From Marinobacter sp050379415 (lineage in GTDB: Bacteria > Pseudomonadota > Gammaproteobacteria > Pseudomonadales > Oleiphilaceae): a stretch of DNA of 64,000 bases. Position 1 is the first letter of the stretch, and every line of letters starts with the position of its first letter. Shown piece after piece: positions 1 to 8,802 of this stretch. The stretch spans positions 744,001 to 808,000 of the forward strand of contig NZ_JBNRLS010000002.1 of the NCBI RefSeq assembly GCF_050379415.1, given 5' to 3'. A program made the translations under genes and the position numbers. The notes under the pieces are model-generated. The model made no database searches. It worked only from the letters and a program-made list of their open reading frames with translations, and was not told the DNA's origin.

Positions 1-141
1 GGCTCCGCCAGCGATTCCAGCATCGAACTCGGCGTAGGCATTGGTGCCCGCTACAACCTGCAAAACAACCTGGCTATCGTCGGCCGCATCGATACCTACG
101 ACATCGATGTCCTGAGCATCGGTGCCACCTACCGGTTCTGA
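1..141 (+). CDS. Outer-membrane beta-barrel protein, C-terminal end (5' truncated)
   Basis: The first 47 codons are open and end in TGA at 139-141. The peptide alternates polar and hydrophobic residues and closes with GATYRF; a terminal Phe with aromatics at alternating positions is the recognition signal for the BAM assembly machinery. This supports the last strands of an outer-membrane barrel (small porin or OmpA-like family). The N-terminus lies outside the window, so the family cannot be fixed. A hairpin follows the stop, and the next gene converges from the other strand. Confidence 0.7.
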   Translation, partial: GSASDSSIELGVGIGARYNLQNNLAIVGRIDTYDIDVLSIGATYRF

Positions 142-169
142 TATCTCTCGATATCATTCCAGAACCGTC

Positions 170-192
170 GGGCCCTGTTTCAGGCAGGGCCC
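170..192. terminator. Hairpin between converging genes
   Basis: GGGCCCTG and CAGGGCCC pair perfectly over a 7-nt loop. The hairpin lies between the end of the barrel gene and the end of the thioesterase gene, where a bidirectional terminator is expected. No T-run follows on either strand, so intrinsic termination is uncertain. Confidence 0.45.
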
Positions 193-206
193 TGTGCAAT
201 ACCCCA

Positions 207-599
207 TCACTCCATGGCGTGCTCGGCGAGCTTCGCCTTGATCTCGTCGGGAATCGGAACCGATTTCTCGTGCTCATAATCGAAATGGATCAGCACCGAG
301 ACGCCACGGGCAATTTTCTTTCCGTCCTGCCAGGCCTCCTGGATCACACGGAACGAACTGTTGCCGATCTCTCCAATCCCGGTGCGGATTTCCACCGGCA
401 TATGCCAGTAGCTTTGGGCCAGCAGATCGATTTCCAGCCGGGCCAGGATCAGGGGCCAGGTTTTCACTTCCAGCGTCGGGTGGAAAATCCGGAAGATCGG
501 AGTCCGACCCTGCTCGAACCAGACCGGTAATGACGTATTGCTGATGTGGCCCAGAGCGTCGGTATCGCTGAACCTCGGTTCAATCTCGAGTGTGAACAT
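207..599 (-). CDS. Acyl-CoA thioesterase, 4HBT hotdog family (YbgC-like)
   Basis: The 130-residue single hotdog domain matches the usual length of the 4-hydroxybenzoyl-CoA thioesterase family. The family signature is near the N-terminus, SDTDALGHIS (residues 11-20), with Asp14 in the place of the catalytic carboxylate, followed by a WFEQGR helix. Such cytoplasmic enzymes hydrolyse acyl-CoA thioesters; the substrate cannot be read from sequence. The start has a good ribosome-binding site (AGGAAACGAGG just before ATG). It lies 32 bp downstream of the efflux operon on the same strand and may be cotranscribed. Confidence 0.85.
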   Translation of the reverse strand: MFTLEIEPRFSDTDALGHISNTSLPVWFEQGRTPIFRIFHPTLEVKTWPLILARLEIDLLAQSYWHMPVEIRTGIGEIGNSSFRVIQEAWQDGKKIARGVSVLIHFDYEHEKSVPIPDEIKAKLAEHAME

Positions 600-631
600 C
601 CTCGTTTCCTGTCATTGAGTCTCTGTGCGGG

Positions 632-1840
632 TTATTCGTGCCGCAGTGCATCAATCGGATTGAGCATGGCGGCTTTCCGCGCGGGAAAATACCCGAAGAT
701 GACGCCGATGGCCACGGAAAAGGAAAAACCAACCGCCATCACGGTCGGCGAAATCACAAAGGGCATATCGAGCTGCCAGGTGACCAGCCAGGTGCCGCCC
801 ACGCCAATAACGAGACCGATGACGCCGCCGAGTGTGGACAGGGCGATGGATTCAACCAGGAACTGGGTCAGCACATCCCGGGCCCGGGCCCCGATCGCCA
901 GCCTTATTCCGATTTCCCGGGTACGCTCAGTGACAGACACCAGCATGATGTTCATGATGCCGATGCCACCTACGAGCAGACTGACGGCCGCAATGGCGCC
1001 CAGCAGGATGGTCAGGGTGTTGGTGGTACTCTCCAGGGCCTGGGCGATGTCCTGGGTGTCCCGCACGTAGAAATCATCGGCGCCGCCGTTGGCCGGATTG
1101 CGGCGCTGGCGCAACAGGGACTCTATCTGGTCCTGCACCCCCCCTGTGGTGCCGTCGACCAACGCGGACACGTAGATTGCGCTGACATCGAGCTCACCCA
1201 CCAGCCTGCGCTGGACCGCCTTGACCGGCATCAGAATGGTCTTGTCCCGGTCCTGGCCCATGGACTCGCCCTTCGCTTCCAGCACACCGATGACCCGGCA
1301 GGCGGTGCGCCCGACCCGGATGTTTGCCCCCAGAGCCTCCTGCCCCAGAAACATTTCCTCGATCAGGGTCTTGCCGATGATGCACACCGCGGCACCGGAA
1401 GACAGTTCGCCCTCCTCGAACGCCCGGCCGTAATCCAGGTAATGGTTACGCACGGAGAAGTACTCGTTGGTCGTACCAATGACCGGAATGGTGTCGTTGG
1501 CATTACCGATAACTACCGTGGCGCTGGCGGTGAGTGCAGGCGCGACCAGGATGCCATCCACCTCGTTGCGGATGGCGTCGACATCGGCCAGCTCAAAGTT
1601 CTCCGCAGTGGTCCGAAGACCTCCGGGGCCCCGTTGGGCAGTGCCAGGCATAACAAACAACAGGTTGGAGCCAATGCTGGCAATCTGTTCGGTCACGCTG
1701 CGGGTGGCAGACTGCCCCAGGTGGACCATGGCCACCACACTCGCCACGCCGATGATGATACCGAGGGTCGTGAGGAACGAACGCAGTTTGTTTCGGGCAA
1801 TGGCCTGCACCGACATGCCCAGGGTATCGAGCGCTCTCAC
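632..1840 (-). CDS. MacB/FtsX-type ABC transporter permease
   Basis: The 402-residue protein has the MacB permease layout: one membrane helix at about residues 20-41, a large periplasmic domain to about 270, then three helices near 276-303, 327-355 and 368-392, ending ARKAAMLNPIDALRHE, a typical MacB C-terminus. In E. coli MacB the ATPase is fused N-terminally; here ATPase and permease are separate genes. MacB-type permeases do not pump through the membrane but transmit ATPase motion to a periplasmic adaptor, exporting peptides, toxins or siderophores from the periplasm. Its start overlaps the ATPase stop by 4 bp, so the two are translationally coupled. The substrate is unknown. Confidence 0.9.
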   Translation of the reverse strand: MRALDTLGMSVQAIARNKLRSFLTTLGIIIGVASVVAMVHLGQSATRSVTEQIASIGSNLLFVMPGTAQRGPGGLRTTAENFELADVDAIRNEVDGILVAPALTASATVVIGNANDTIPVIGTTNEYFSVRNHYLDYGRAFEEGELSSGAAVCIIGKTLIEEMFLGQEALGANIRVGRTACRVIGVLEAKGESMGQDRDKTILMPVKAVQRRLVGELDVSAIYVSALVDGTTGGVQDQIESLLRQRRNPANGGADDFYVRDTQDIAQALESTTNTLTILLGAIAAVSLLVGGIGIMNIMLVSVTERTREIGIRLAIGARARDVLTQFLVESIALSTLGGVIGLVIGVGGTWLVTWQLDMPFVISPTVMAVGFSFSVAIGVIFGYFPARKAAMLNPIDALRHE

Positions 1841-2583
1841 GGGATTACCTCCGAGGGTACACCGTCCCGGATCAGCTTGCCGTCGGTGAAAAACAGCACC
1901 CGGTCGGCATAGCGGGCGATGTCTGGCTCATGGGTCACCATGAGGATCGTGACCCCCTTCTGTTCACGGATCGACACGAGCTCCTTCATGACCTCCCCGG
2001 CCATAACGGTATCCAGGTTGCCGGTAGGCTCATCCGCCAGCAAGACCGGTGGCTCCGTGACCAGCGCCCGGGCTATTGCCACCCGTTGTTGCTGGCCTCC
2101 GGAAAGCTGGGCGGACGTCGCGTGCGCCCGACCGGCGAGGCCGACGGTCTTGAGCGCCTTCATCGCCAGCTCATGACGCCGGGCTGGCCGGACTCCCTCG
2201 TAAATCAGCGGCAGTTCAACATTACTCAGGGCACTGGTGCGGGGCAGCAGGTTGAAACTCTGGAACACGAAGCCCATGAAGTTACGGCGCAGCAGGGCCA
2301 GTTCGTCCCGGTCGAGGCCACCGACCTCCACACCCCGGAACCAGTATTCCCCGGAGGTGGGCACATCCAGGCACCCCAGAATGTTCATGCAGGTGGATTT
2401 GCCGGAGCCCGACGGCCCCATGATGGCAACGAACTCCCCCGCCCGGATGCTCAGGCTGACACCATCCAGGGCACGAACCTCGGTCGCACCGCTGCCGTAA
2501 ATCTTGTAGATATCCCGCATCTCCACCACGGATGGCGCGGATTGCGGCGCCGCCGGTCTGTCGACGTTACCTGGTTCAGTCAT
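1837..2583 (-). CDS. MacB-type ABC transporter ATP-binding protein
   Basis: A 248-residue ABC ATPase of the LolD/MacB group. Walker A GPSGSGKS is at 56-63, the signature LSGGQ at 160-164 followed by QQRVAIARAL, and Walker B VLLADEP at 180-186 leading into TGNLD. It hydrolyses ATP on the cytoplasmic face to drive the neighbouring permease. The ATG overlaps the adaptor stop codon by 4 bp upstream, and its own stop overlaps the permease start by 4 bp, giving a tight three-gene operon. The first 20 residues are a variable extension rich in Pro and Ala. Confidence 0.93.
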   Translation of the reverse strand: MTEPGNVDRPAAPQSAPSVVEMRDIYKIYGSGATEVRALDGVSLSIRAGEFVAIMGPSGSGKSTCMNILGCLDVPTSGEYWFRGVEVGGLDRDELALLRRNFMGFVFQSFNLLPRTSALSNVELPLIYEGVRPARRHELAMKALKTVGLAGRAHATSAQLSGGQQQRVAIARALVTEPPVLLADEPTGNLDTVMAGEVMKELVSIREQKGVTILMVTHEPDIARYADRVLFFTDGKLIRDGVPSEVIP

Positions 2584-3830
2584 GGCGTTACCGACGCCTG
2601 CATGCCGGTAATCACCGCGTCATCCTCTGTCAGTTCGCCGCCGGGCAGTTCCGTGTACCGGCCATCAGACGCCCCCGTTTGCACGACTACCCGGGTCGGC
2701 TCACCGTCACGGAGTACCCAGACCGTATTTGACGGCCCGGCCCGGTTACCTCCGGCCCGCGCGCCGGGGTGACTGAACAGTCCACCACCACCGCCATCGG
2801 TCGACGGCGGGGTAAAACGGAATGCCATGTTCGGTACCCGCAGGACCTCCTCCCGCCGGCCGGTTTCGATGGTGGCAGTTGCCGTCATGCCTGGCTTGAG
2901 CAATCCTTCGCTGTTATCCACGGACAGTACGGTGGTATAGGTGACCACGTTGTTCTCGACGCTCGGATAAAGGTGAACCTTGAGCACTTCGGCAGAGAAC
3001 GCCTGGCCGGACCAGGCATCCACGGTAAAGGTTGCCGTCTGCCCGGCTTCCACCATCCCGACATCGGCCTCGTCCATGGACACGTGCAGCTCCATGGCTT
3101 TCAGGTCTTCCGCCAGCAGGAACAGCACCGGGGTCTGGAAACTGGCTGCCACGGTATTGCCGGGTTCGATGCTCCGCTGCAGAACCACCCCGTTGATAGG
3201 AGAGGTAATCACCGTTTTTTCGAGCCGGGTCCGGGCCTGAAGCACCGCCGCCTCCGCCTGCCTCACCGACGCCCGGGCATAGGCCAGCTTGGCTTCGGCC
3301 CGCTTACGAACAGCGATGGCGGCATCCAGCTCCGCCTGGGCAGTAGTACCCCGTTCACGCAATGCGCTGATCCGTCGTTCATCCACCTGCGCTTCCTGGA
3401 GCGTCGCCTCGGCCTCTGCCACCGAGGCCCGCGACAGGGCAAGCTGGGCTTCGGCCTGTTCCAGCGCCACTTCCAGCTCATCAGTGTCAAACAGAGCCAA
3501 CACCTGGCCATCGGTCACCTGATCATTTTCTTCCACCAGAACCTGCGTGATCAGCCCCGATATCTCCGCACCCACGGAAACCTCACTCTTGGGCTCCAGG
3601 CTTCCGGTGGCAGTGGCGGTCAGCACCATATCGCCACGGTCCAGATTGTGGGTCTGCCACTGCACCTCGCCGTCATCGGGCCACAGCCACCAACCGGCAA
3701 TAGCCACCAGCGCCGCCAGCACCAGCAGCCATATCAGCCGCCCGGCCCTGCCCCGCTTGCGCTCCGAATGGATAACCCGGTTAACCTCAGCGGCCATTTC
3801 CTGCCGGGACGCGGTTTCCTCCTGTTGCAT
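2580..3830 (-). CDS. MacA-like periplasmic adaptor (membrane fusion) protein
   Basis: This is the adaptor of a tripartite efflux pump. An N-terminal anchor helix is at about residues 31-50, followed by a barrel-sandwich hybrid split by a long Ala/Glu/Gln-rich coiled-coil hairpin (about 100-210), then beta-barrel and membrane-proximal domains. The start chosen is the ATG at 3830, preceded by AGGAG at an 8-nt spacing; the frame extends 20 codons further upstream without a comparable site. MacA adaptors bridge the MacB permease to an outer-membrane channel such as TolC, which is not encoded nearby. A glycine/serine-rich insertion near residues 350-375 is unusual but does not break the fold signature. 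Confidence 0.9.
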   Translation of the reverse strand: MQQEETASRQEMAAEVNRVIHSERKRGRAGRLIWLLVLAALVAIAGWWLWPDDGEVQWQTHNLDRGDMVLTATATGSLEPKSEVSVGAEISGLITQVLVEENDQVTDGQVLALFDTDELEVALEQAEAQLALSRASVAEAEATLQEAQVDERRISALRERGTTAQAELDAAIAVRKRAEAKLAYARASVRQAEAAVLQARTRLEKTVITSPINGVVLQRSIEPGNTVAASFQTPVLFLLAEDLKAMELHVSMDEADVGMVEAGQTATFTVDAWSGQAFSAEVLKVHLYPSVENNVVTYTTVLSVDNSEGLLKPGMTATATIETGRREEVLRVPNMAFRFTPPSTDGGGGGLFSHPGARAGGNRAGPSNTVWVLRDGEPTRVVVQTGASDGRYTELPGGELTEDDAVITGMQASVTP

Positions 3831-4027
3831 CAACTTCTCTCCTGAAACCGGATTACAAAAGCCAAGGCTTTGAGGCATATCAATATGCAATCTGCCACAC
3901 AGCTTCTATAGTTATAATGGAAAACGTGTATTTTTTGGCCACCCCATCACGGCCACCAACGTTTCTTCCGACAAATTTGTATCAAGGCTCGGCCGCTTGG
4001 CCAAGAAAAGCCAGGGAGATTTGAATT

Positions 4028-7000
4028 ATGGGTAGTAAAATTCTGGGGTCCGTCGCGCCAGGCATACTAGCCGCGGGGCTGGTAACAACACTTGCCGGTT
4101 GCAGCGGCAGTGATCATGATGCCTCACTGGGCACTCCGGAGGGGGAAGCCATTGTTGAGGCGTTCCTTACCGAGAAAGCCGTCCAGATTGGTGGTGCCAC
4201 CACCGCCACCGCCCGTGCCGAAGTCGGTGGGACTGACTGGGCGGTCTACAACATGGCCAACCGACTGGCGATCACACCGATCCAGACTTCCGCAGGCGCG
4301 GTGCATGAAATCGAGCTGGAAAGCTTTATCCAGGATATCCTCATCGTGCCCTATGAGGGCCGTACCTATGCCTTGGCGGCAGTCCGCGAATCCGGCATCG
4401 CCGTGGTGGATATTACCGATCCGGCGGCCATGCAGGTATTGCATACCACACCGGTGAATTATTACCAGGACGGGATCGTGTTCGCCGAGGGTGGCGGTGA
4501 CCTCGTGACGGACGTGGTGATTGAAGGTCATGGCTTTATCAAGTCCCTCGAGACCGACGGCACCGACCTGTGGATTGCAAACGAGAGTTACGGCATACAC
4601 CGCACCGCCCTCGCCAATGTCATCTCGGCAACACCGGCTATGGAGGAAGACGGGACGCTCCTCATCGACGATGAAGTCTACACGCTCCAATACTCAGGGG
4701 AGCATCCCTGGGGTGCCCCTGCCGATTTGCAGCTGCATACTGACGGCAATCTGTATGCCGCCATCGGCTTCCTCGGACTCGGCGTTTACGACCCGAACAC
4801 GCTGGATCGCATCGGTTACTACAACATGTACACAGACGCAGCACCAGCTGATGCTGCGGATCCCTGCAGCGCAGGGGTTACGGAAGACTGGTTTCTGTGC
4901 ATGAATGTTGAGAACGAGGTCGCGGATCCAAGCCATATTGACCCAGAAACTGGCATGCCGAACCACTTGCAGGCGTCGTTCGAAATTCAGGAGGTGTGGC
5001 ACGGCGATGTTGACGCACCAACGCCTTGGGCGGACTTTGACCGCTATGGCAAGTACTACTACAAGGCCAACAAGCTGGATGTCGAAACCTACAACACAGG
5101 AAGCGGCGATCAGACCATCGTTTACTTGGCCTATGGTCTCGGGGGCCTGGTTGCAGTAGATATAGGAGCGCCAGACGCCGGGGGCGAGTTAGCCACCAGT
5201 TATCTGGGGTATGCCCCGGCCGTGCCAGCCCATGGCCCCGACGAGCCGACCGGTGAGCAGTCTCAGAGCCTGTTCCCCTACTTCGGGGTAGGTATGCTCA
5301 AGGAAGCCGGCGTGGTCGATGTTGAAGTGGATACGGCCAACAACCGCGTCTATTACGCGGATCACTTTGCCGGTCTGGTCGCCCTGGAAAACGCTCAGAC
5401 TCCGGACACCAGCTGGGTGCAATCAGGGGCCCCTTACGACAACGACCTGTTTCCGGAAAGACTGCACTGGCCCGACTACGAGTTCGTAACCTCCTACGAC
5501 ATGGGCGCCTGGAACCCGGACGACAACGAATCCCTGCCGGCCTGGATGTACGAGGCCCCGAGTCTGTTGGTGACCGGCGAAGTGAGTGGCCACGGCAACG
5601 CCCTGTTCCTTATGCCCACCGTCAGCGATACAACCGGCGCTGTGGATGTGGTCCAGGCCACGGGAGCCGGTGGCCTCAACTTCATGGATATCGGTGACCT
5701 GGCGACCGTCAGCACCGACATGAGCACCAGGTTCGCGGTTGCGGCCTACTTCGCCAGTACCACCGAAACCTATGCGGACGCGGATGGCACGCCTACCTCG
5801 CCCCTGGCGGTGGGTCACACCCAGGGCGTAGCCGCCACGCAGCAGTACCTCTATATGGCGGACGGCCCCCACGGGATGATTGTCTGGCAGATTGCGGATT
5901 CCGATGGAAATCCCGTCGATGAGCCACACGTGGCTGCTAATACGGTGGTCGACGAATACGAAGTGGACAACCCGGACGGCTCCACCGCCTATCCGACGCC
6001 CCACGCCTACAACGTGATCCTGGGTGGCGAAGGCAGCCGGGCCTATGTCATGTCCCAGAGCCTGGGCCTGCGCCGCGTGGATGTCACCGGAGCAGAGGCT
6101 GGCCAGGGTGTTCCCGGCGCTCCGCTGCTGCTGACACCCCAGCCCTCGGACTTCTTCGAACACAATCTGGACTCGGGCTCTTTCGGTGGTATCAGTCGGC
6201 AAGACCACGCCTATGACGTCGACTTCCATGGCGACTACGCGGTGGTGGCCGATGGCAGCAACGGACTGACCGTTTACGACATGACCATGAACCCGGCCGA
6301 CGGTACCGGTAACCATGTCGTCGCCAACCTGGGTTCAGCGACCGGCAATCCTCTTTTGGGTCGCGCTTCAGGCGTTGAACTCTGGACCAACCCTGCAGAC
6401 GGCAGCATCTACGCCTTCGTCGCCTCCGGCCACTCCGGTATTGCCGTGGTCGACATGACCGGTCTTCTGGCGGATGGGGTCACCCCCGGCATGGAACTGG
6501 TCAAGATCTTCCAGCCAATCAAGATCGAGGAAGAACTGGATGGAAGCGTACACATCGGCAAGGCGGACAGCCGAAGCGTTGATGTAGACGTCATTGGCGA
6601 CCATGCCTATTTCAGCTACGGAGGCTTCGGCCTGCTGGCCTACAGCATCGAGGATCTGCTGGCCCCGCTGCCCGAGGGTGTCGAGCCGGACAAGATCTGG
6701 AGCATGGGTGGCAGCGGCTTCGACTACCGCCCCGAGGCAGTCGCCCAGTATCGGCTCCAGGCCGAACCGGGACTTGAGGAGTCTGATCCAGAGGCCCTGT
6801 ACATGACCCCGCAGTACTTCCCCGCCGACACCCTTTTGGTCGATGGTGAGGGACAATGGTACACCCTCGACGAACCACGGCTGCTGTTCTATGTAGCCTA
6901 CGGGGAGGCGGGTGTTGCCAAGCTCGACTGGAGCGATCCTGCCAATCCGGTACTGCTGGAACACCAGCAGACCGTCGGTGAAGCGACAGGAACCGCGATC

Positions 7001-7060
7001 GCGAATGGACGGGTCTACGTGGCCGATGGCGGCGGTGGCCTGGTGATCTTCCGTCAGTAA
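4028..7060 (+). CDS. Large LVIVD-repeat lipoprotein of unknown function
   Basis: The 1010-residue protein starts with a lipoprotein signal peptide (lipobox LAGC, Cys25), so it should be anchored in the outer or inner membrane facing the periplasm or surface. The body repeats short units such as GIAVVDITDP, GLVAVDIG, GLTVYDMT, GIAVVDMT and GGLVIFRQ at irregular spacing. This is the pattern of LVIVD repeats, which form beta-propeller-like proteins. It is acidic and rich in Asp, Gly and Tyr. AGGGAG stands 9 nt before the ATG, and a strong bidirectional terminator follows. Proteins of this type are commonly annotated as hypothetical; ligand binding or adhesion is plausible but unproven. Confidence 0.75.
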   Translation: MGSKILGSVAPGILAAGLVTTLAGCSGSDHDASLGTPEGEAIVEAFLTEKAVQIGGATTATARAEVGGTDWAVYNMANRLAITPIQTSAGAVHEIELESFIQDILIVPYEGRTYALAAVRESGIAVVDITDPAAMQVLHTTPVNYYQDGIVFAEGGGDLVTDVVIEGHGFIKSLETDGTDLWIANESYGIHRTALANVISATPAMEEDGTLLIDDEVYTLQYSGEHPWGAPADLQLHTDGNLYAAIGFLGLGVYDPNTLDRIGYYNMYTDAAPADAADPCSAGVTEDWFLCMNVENEVADPSHIDPETGMPNHLQASFEIQEVWHGDVDAPTPWADFDRYGKYYYKANKLDVETYNTGSGDQTIVYLAYGLGGLVAVDIGAPDAGGELATSYLGYAPAVPAHGPDEPTGEQSQSLFPYFGVGMLKEAGVVDVEVDTANNRVYYADHFAGLVALENAQTPDTSWVQSGAPYDNDLFPERLHWPDYEFVTSYDMGAWNPDDNESLPAWMYEAPSLLVTGEVSGHGNALFLMPTVSDTTGAVDVVQATGAGGLNFMDIGDLATVSTDMSTRFAVAAYFASTTETYADADGTPTSPLAVGHTQGVAATQQYLYMADGPHGMIVWQIADSDGNPVDEPHVAANTVVDEYEVDNPDGSTAYPTPHAYNVILGGEGSRAYVMSQSLGLRRVDVTGAEAGQGVPGAPLLLTPQPSDFFEHNLDSGSFGGISRQDHAYDVDFHGDYAVVADGSNGLTVYDMTMNPADGTGNHVVANLGSATGNPLLGRASGVELWTNPADGSIYAFVASGHSGIAVVDMTGLLADGVTPGMELVKIFQPIKIEEELDGSVHIGKADSRSVDVDVIGDHAYFSYGGFGLLAYSIEDLLAPLPEGVEPDKIWSMGGSGFDYRPEAVAQYRLQAEPGLEESDPEALYMTPQYFPADTLLVDGEGQWYTLDEPRLLFYVAYGEAGVAKLDWSDPANPVLLEHQQTVGEATGTAIANGRVYVADGGGGLVIFRQ

Positions 7061-7074
7061 AATTTCAACACCAG

Positions 7075-7112
7075 AACGAAGAAGGCCGGGAATCCCCGGC
7101 CTTCTTCGTTTC
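7075..7112. terminator. Bidirectional intrinsic terminator
   Basis: A 16-bp stem (AACGAAGAAGGCCGGG with its complement) over an AATC loop ends in a T-run on the plus strand and has an A-run on the other side. It sits between the converging LVIVD lipoprotein and OmpW-like genes. Confidence 0.88.
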
Positions 7113-7130
7113 ATATCCGGCAAATTCCAC

Positions 7131-7787
7131 TCAAAATCGGTGCCCCACCGCCAGCGTGAACACCACCGGATCTACCTCCATTTCAACAGTTTCGTTGATG
7201 GCTCCGGAAAATTTGGCGTCGGTGTCCAGCAAGGTATAGCGAACGTCGAAATTGACCAGTACCGGTGTACCGAAATCCAGCTCTACACCGGCCAGGATTG
7301 TGGGGTCAAAGGTGCTGTCCAGATTGACATCAAGGCCGGGGGGCCTGGCGTTCTCATCGTAGAACTTGTTGAAGGCAACGCCTCCGCCCAGATAGGGCGT
7401 GACCGCCGAGGTATCCTGGAAAAAGACATTCATGGTGAGGTACGTCGGGACATATTTCACATCCCCGATGTTGCCGATACCCAGTTCCTTCAACCGATGA
7501 TTTCCCTCGAGGTCCGGCGAGTACGGCAACGAGGAACTGATTTCCAGGGCCGCGTAGTCCGTGACAAACCAGCCCAGCGCACCGCCGAGGGTGATATCGC
7601 TATCCAGGCGGACGCCGCTTCGGGATATGGTCGAAAAGCTCTCACTACTCGTGTCCGGGTCCATTGCACTGACGCCGGCCCGGACATAAAAGTCGCCGGC
7701 TCCGGCATAAACCGGGGCCGCCAGTGCCATTCCCAGCAATGGAATAACCGCGGCACTGGTCAGATATGGAACAAAAACTCCCTTCAT
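7131..7787 (-). CDS. OmpW-family outer-membrane protein
   Basis: The 218-residue protein has a cleavable signal peptide (cut expected near residues 28-29, after PVYA) and a mature part beginning GDFYVRAGVSAMDPD. It matches OmpW proteins, with a conserved glycine-rich turn GGGVAFNKF and a C-terminal VGHRF ending in the barrel-assembly Phe. OmpW forms an eight-stranded barrel for small hydrophobic molecules. GGAGGG precedes the ATG. It is transcribed away from the K+ channel gene, with about 100 bp between them. Confidence 0.88.
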   Translation of the reverse strand: MKGVFVPYLTSAAVIPLLGMALAAPVYAGAGDFYVRAGVSAMDPDTSSESFSTISRSGVRLDSDITLGGALGWFVTDYAALEISSSLPYSPDLEGNHRLKELGIGNIGDVKYVPTYLTMNVFFQDTSAVTPYLGGGVAFNKFYDENARPPGLDVNLDSTFDPTILAGVELDFGTPVLVNFDVRYTLLDTDAKFSGAINETVEMEVDPVVFTLAVGHRF

Positions 7788-7888
7788 AATGTTTCCCTCC
7801 TAGGAAAGTTTATTGACGGGACAAGAGACCGCTCTCTAGAGTCTAGTAAAGATCAGCCGCCCGTAAACGAACAGGAGACACTCGCCGG

Positions 7889-8761
7889 ATGCCGACCCTG
7901 AAACCCGCCAAACTGGGCTTGCGAACGCGCCTTTTCCAGCTGATCTTCGAGTCGGACACACCCGTCGCCAAGGCGTTTGATATTGCCCTGGTGATACTGA
8001 TCTTCCTCAGCGTAACGATCGTGATGTTGAACAGCATTGACGAGTATCACGCACGTTTCGGAGAGGTGTTCTACTACACAGAGTGGGTCATCACCATCCT
8101 CTTCACCATTGAACTCGCCCTGAGGATTTACTGCCTCGAGAAACCCGGGCTATACCTGAAGAGCTTTTACGGCGTTATCGATGTGCTGGCGGTCCTTCCC
8201 ACCTGGCTGGTGTTGTTGTTCCCCGGTGCGCAGGTGCTGGTTGTTGTGCGCCTGCTTCGGGCGCTGCGACTGTTCAGGGTGCTGGAAATGATGACTCTGG
8301 AAGGCGAAAGACGACTACTTTGGGGCGCGCTGGTCCGCAGCCGGCACCAGATCGGGCTTTTCCTGTTCACCGTGGTGATGCTGGTGACCATCTTTTCGTC
8401 CGTGCTGTACCTGATCGAGCCGGCGGAGGCAGGGTTTACCAGCATTCCGAAGGCCATTTACTGGGGCATTGTCACCCTGACCACCGTCGGCTACGGCGAT
8501 ATCACCCCTGTCACCGCCCTGGGACAGTTTATCTCCGTCGCCATCATGCTGGTTGGCTATTCGATCATCGCATTGCCCGTGGGCATTTTCTCGGCCGAGG
8601 TCATTCGGGCGCTTCAGCAGGAGCGGTACTCCAATGAAGCCTGTCCGGGCTGCGGCAAACACCGGCACGAGCAGGACGCCCGTTACTGCAAATACTGCGG
8701 CACCTGGCTCGATGAAGAAACGCCGGATCCCCGCAAGAAAGCAAAAAGCCCCGAGGCCTGA
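7889..8761 (+). CDS. Voltage-gated-type potassium channel with C-terminal zinc ribbon
   Basis: A 290-residue six-helix channel. Segments are at about 31-50, 63-83, 95-112, an Arg-rich S4 (VVVRLLRALRLFRVLEMM, 118-135), S5 155-177 and S6 214-240. The selectivity filter TVGYGD is at 199-204, giving K+ selectivity, and the arginines of S4 suggest voltage sensing. After S6, a soluble tail carries CPGC (252-255) and CKYC (267-270), a four-cysteine zinc ribbon, rather than the RCK domain often seen in bacterial channels. A terminator overlaps the stop codon. Annotation as a Kv-like ion transporter is secure; the ribbon's role is unknown. Confidence 0.92.
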   Translation: MPTLKPAKLGLRTRLFQLIFESDTPVAKAFDIALVILIFLSVTIVMLNSIDEYHARFGEVFYYTEWVITILFTIELALRIYCLEKPGLYLKSFYGVIDVLAVLPTWLVLLFPGAQVLVVVRLLRALRLFRVLEMMTLEGERRLLWGALVRSRHQIGLFLFTVVMLVTIFSSVLYLIEPAEAGFTSIPKAIYWGIVTLTTVGYGDITPVTALGQFISVAIMLVGYSIIALPVGIFSAEVIRALQQERYSNEACPGCGKHRHEQDARYCKYCGTWLDEETPDPRKKAKSPEA

Positions 8762-8775
8762 GACCCCGGGGCTTT
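8745..8775. terminator. Bidirectional terminator overlapping the channel stop codon
   Basis: AAAGCCCCG pairs with CGGGGCTTT across a 13-nt loop. The hairpin starts inside the last codons of the channel gene and separates it from the converging fpr gene; A- and T-rich flanks are present on both sides. Confidence 0.75.
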
Positions 8776-8802
8776 CCTGAGCATTCCTGCTGGACTGAGA
8801 GT

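Noticed and set aside
638..1912. 424-codon plus-strand frame opposite the efflux permease
   Set aside because: It is antisense to a clear MacB permease and has a His/Gln/Asp-rich composition typical of antisense frames in GC-rich DNA.
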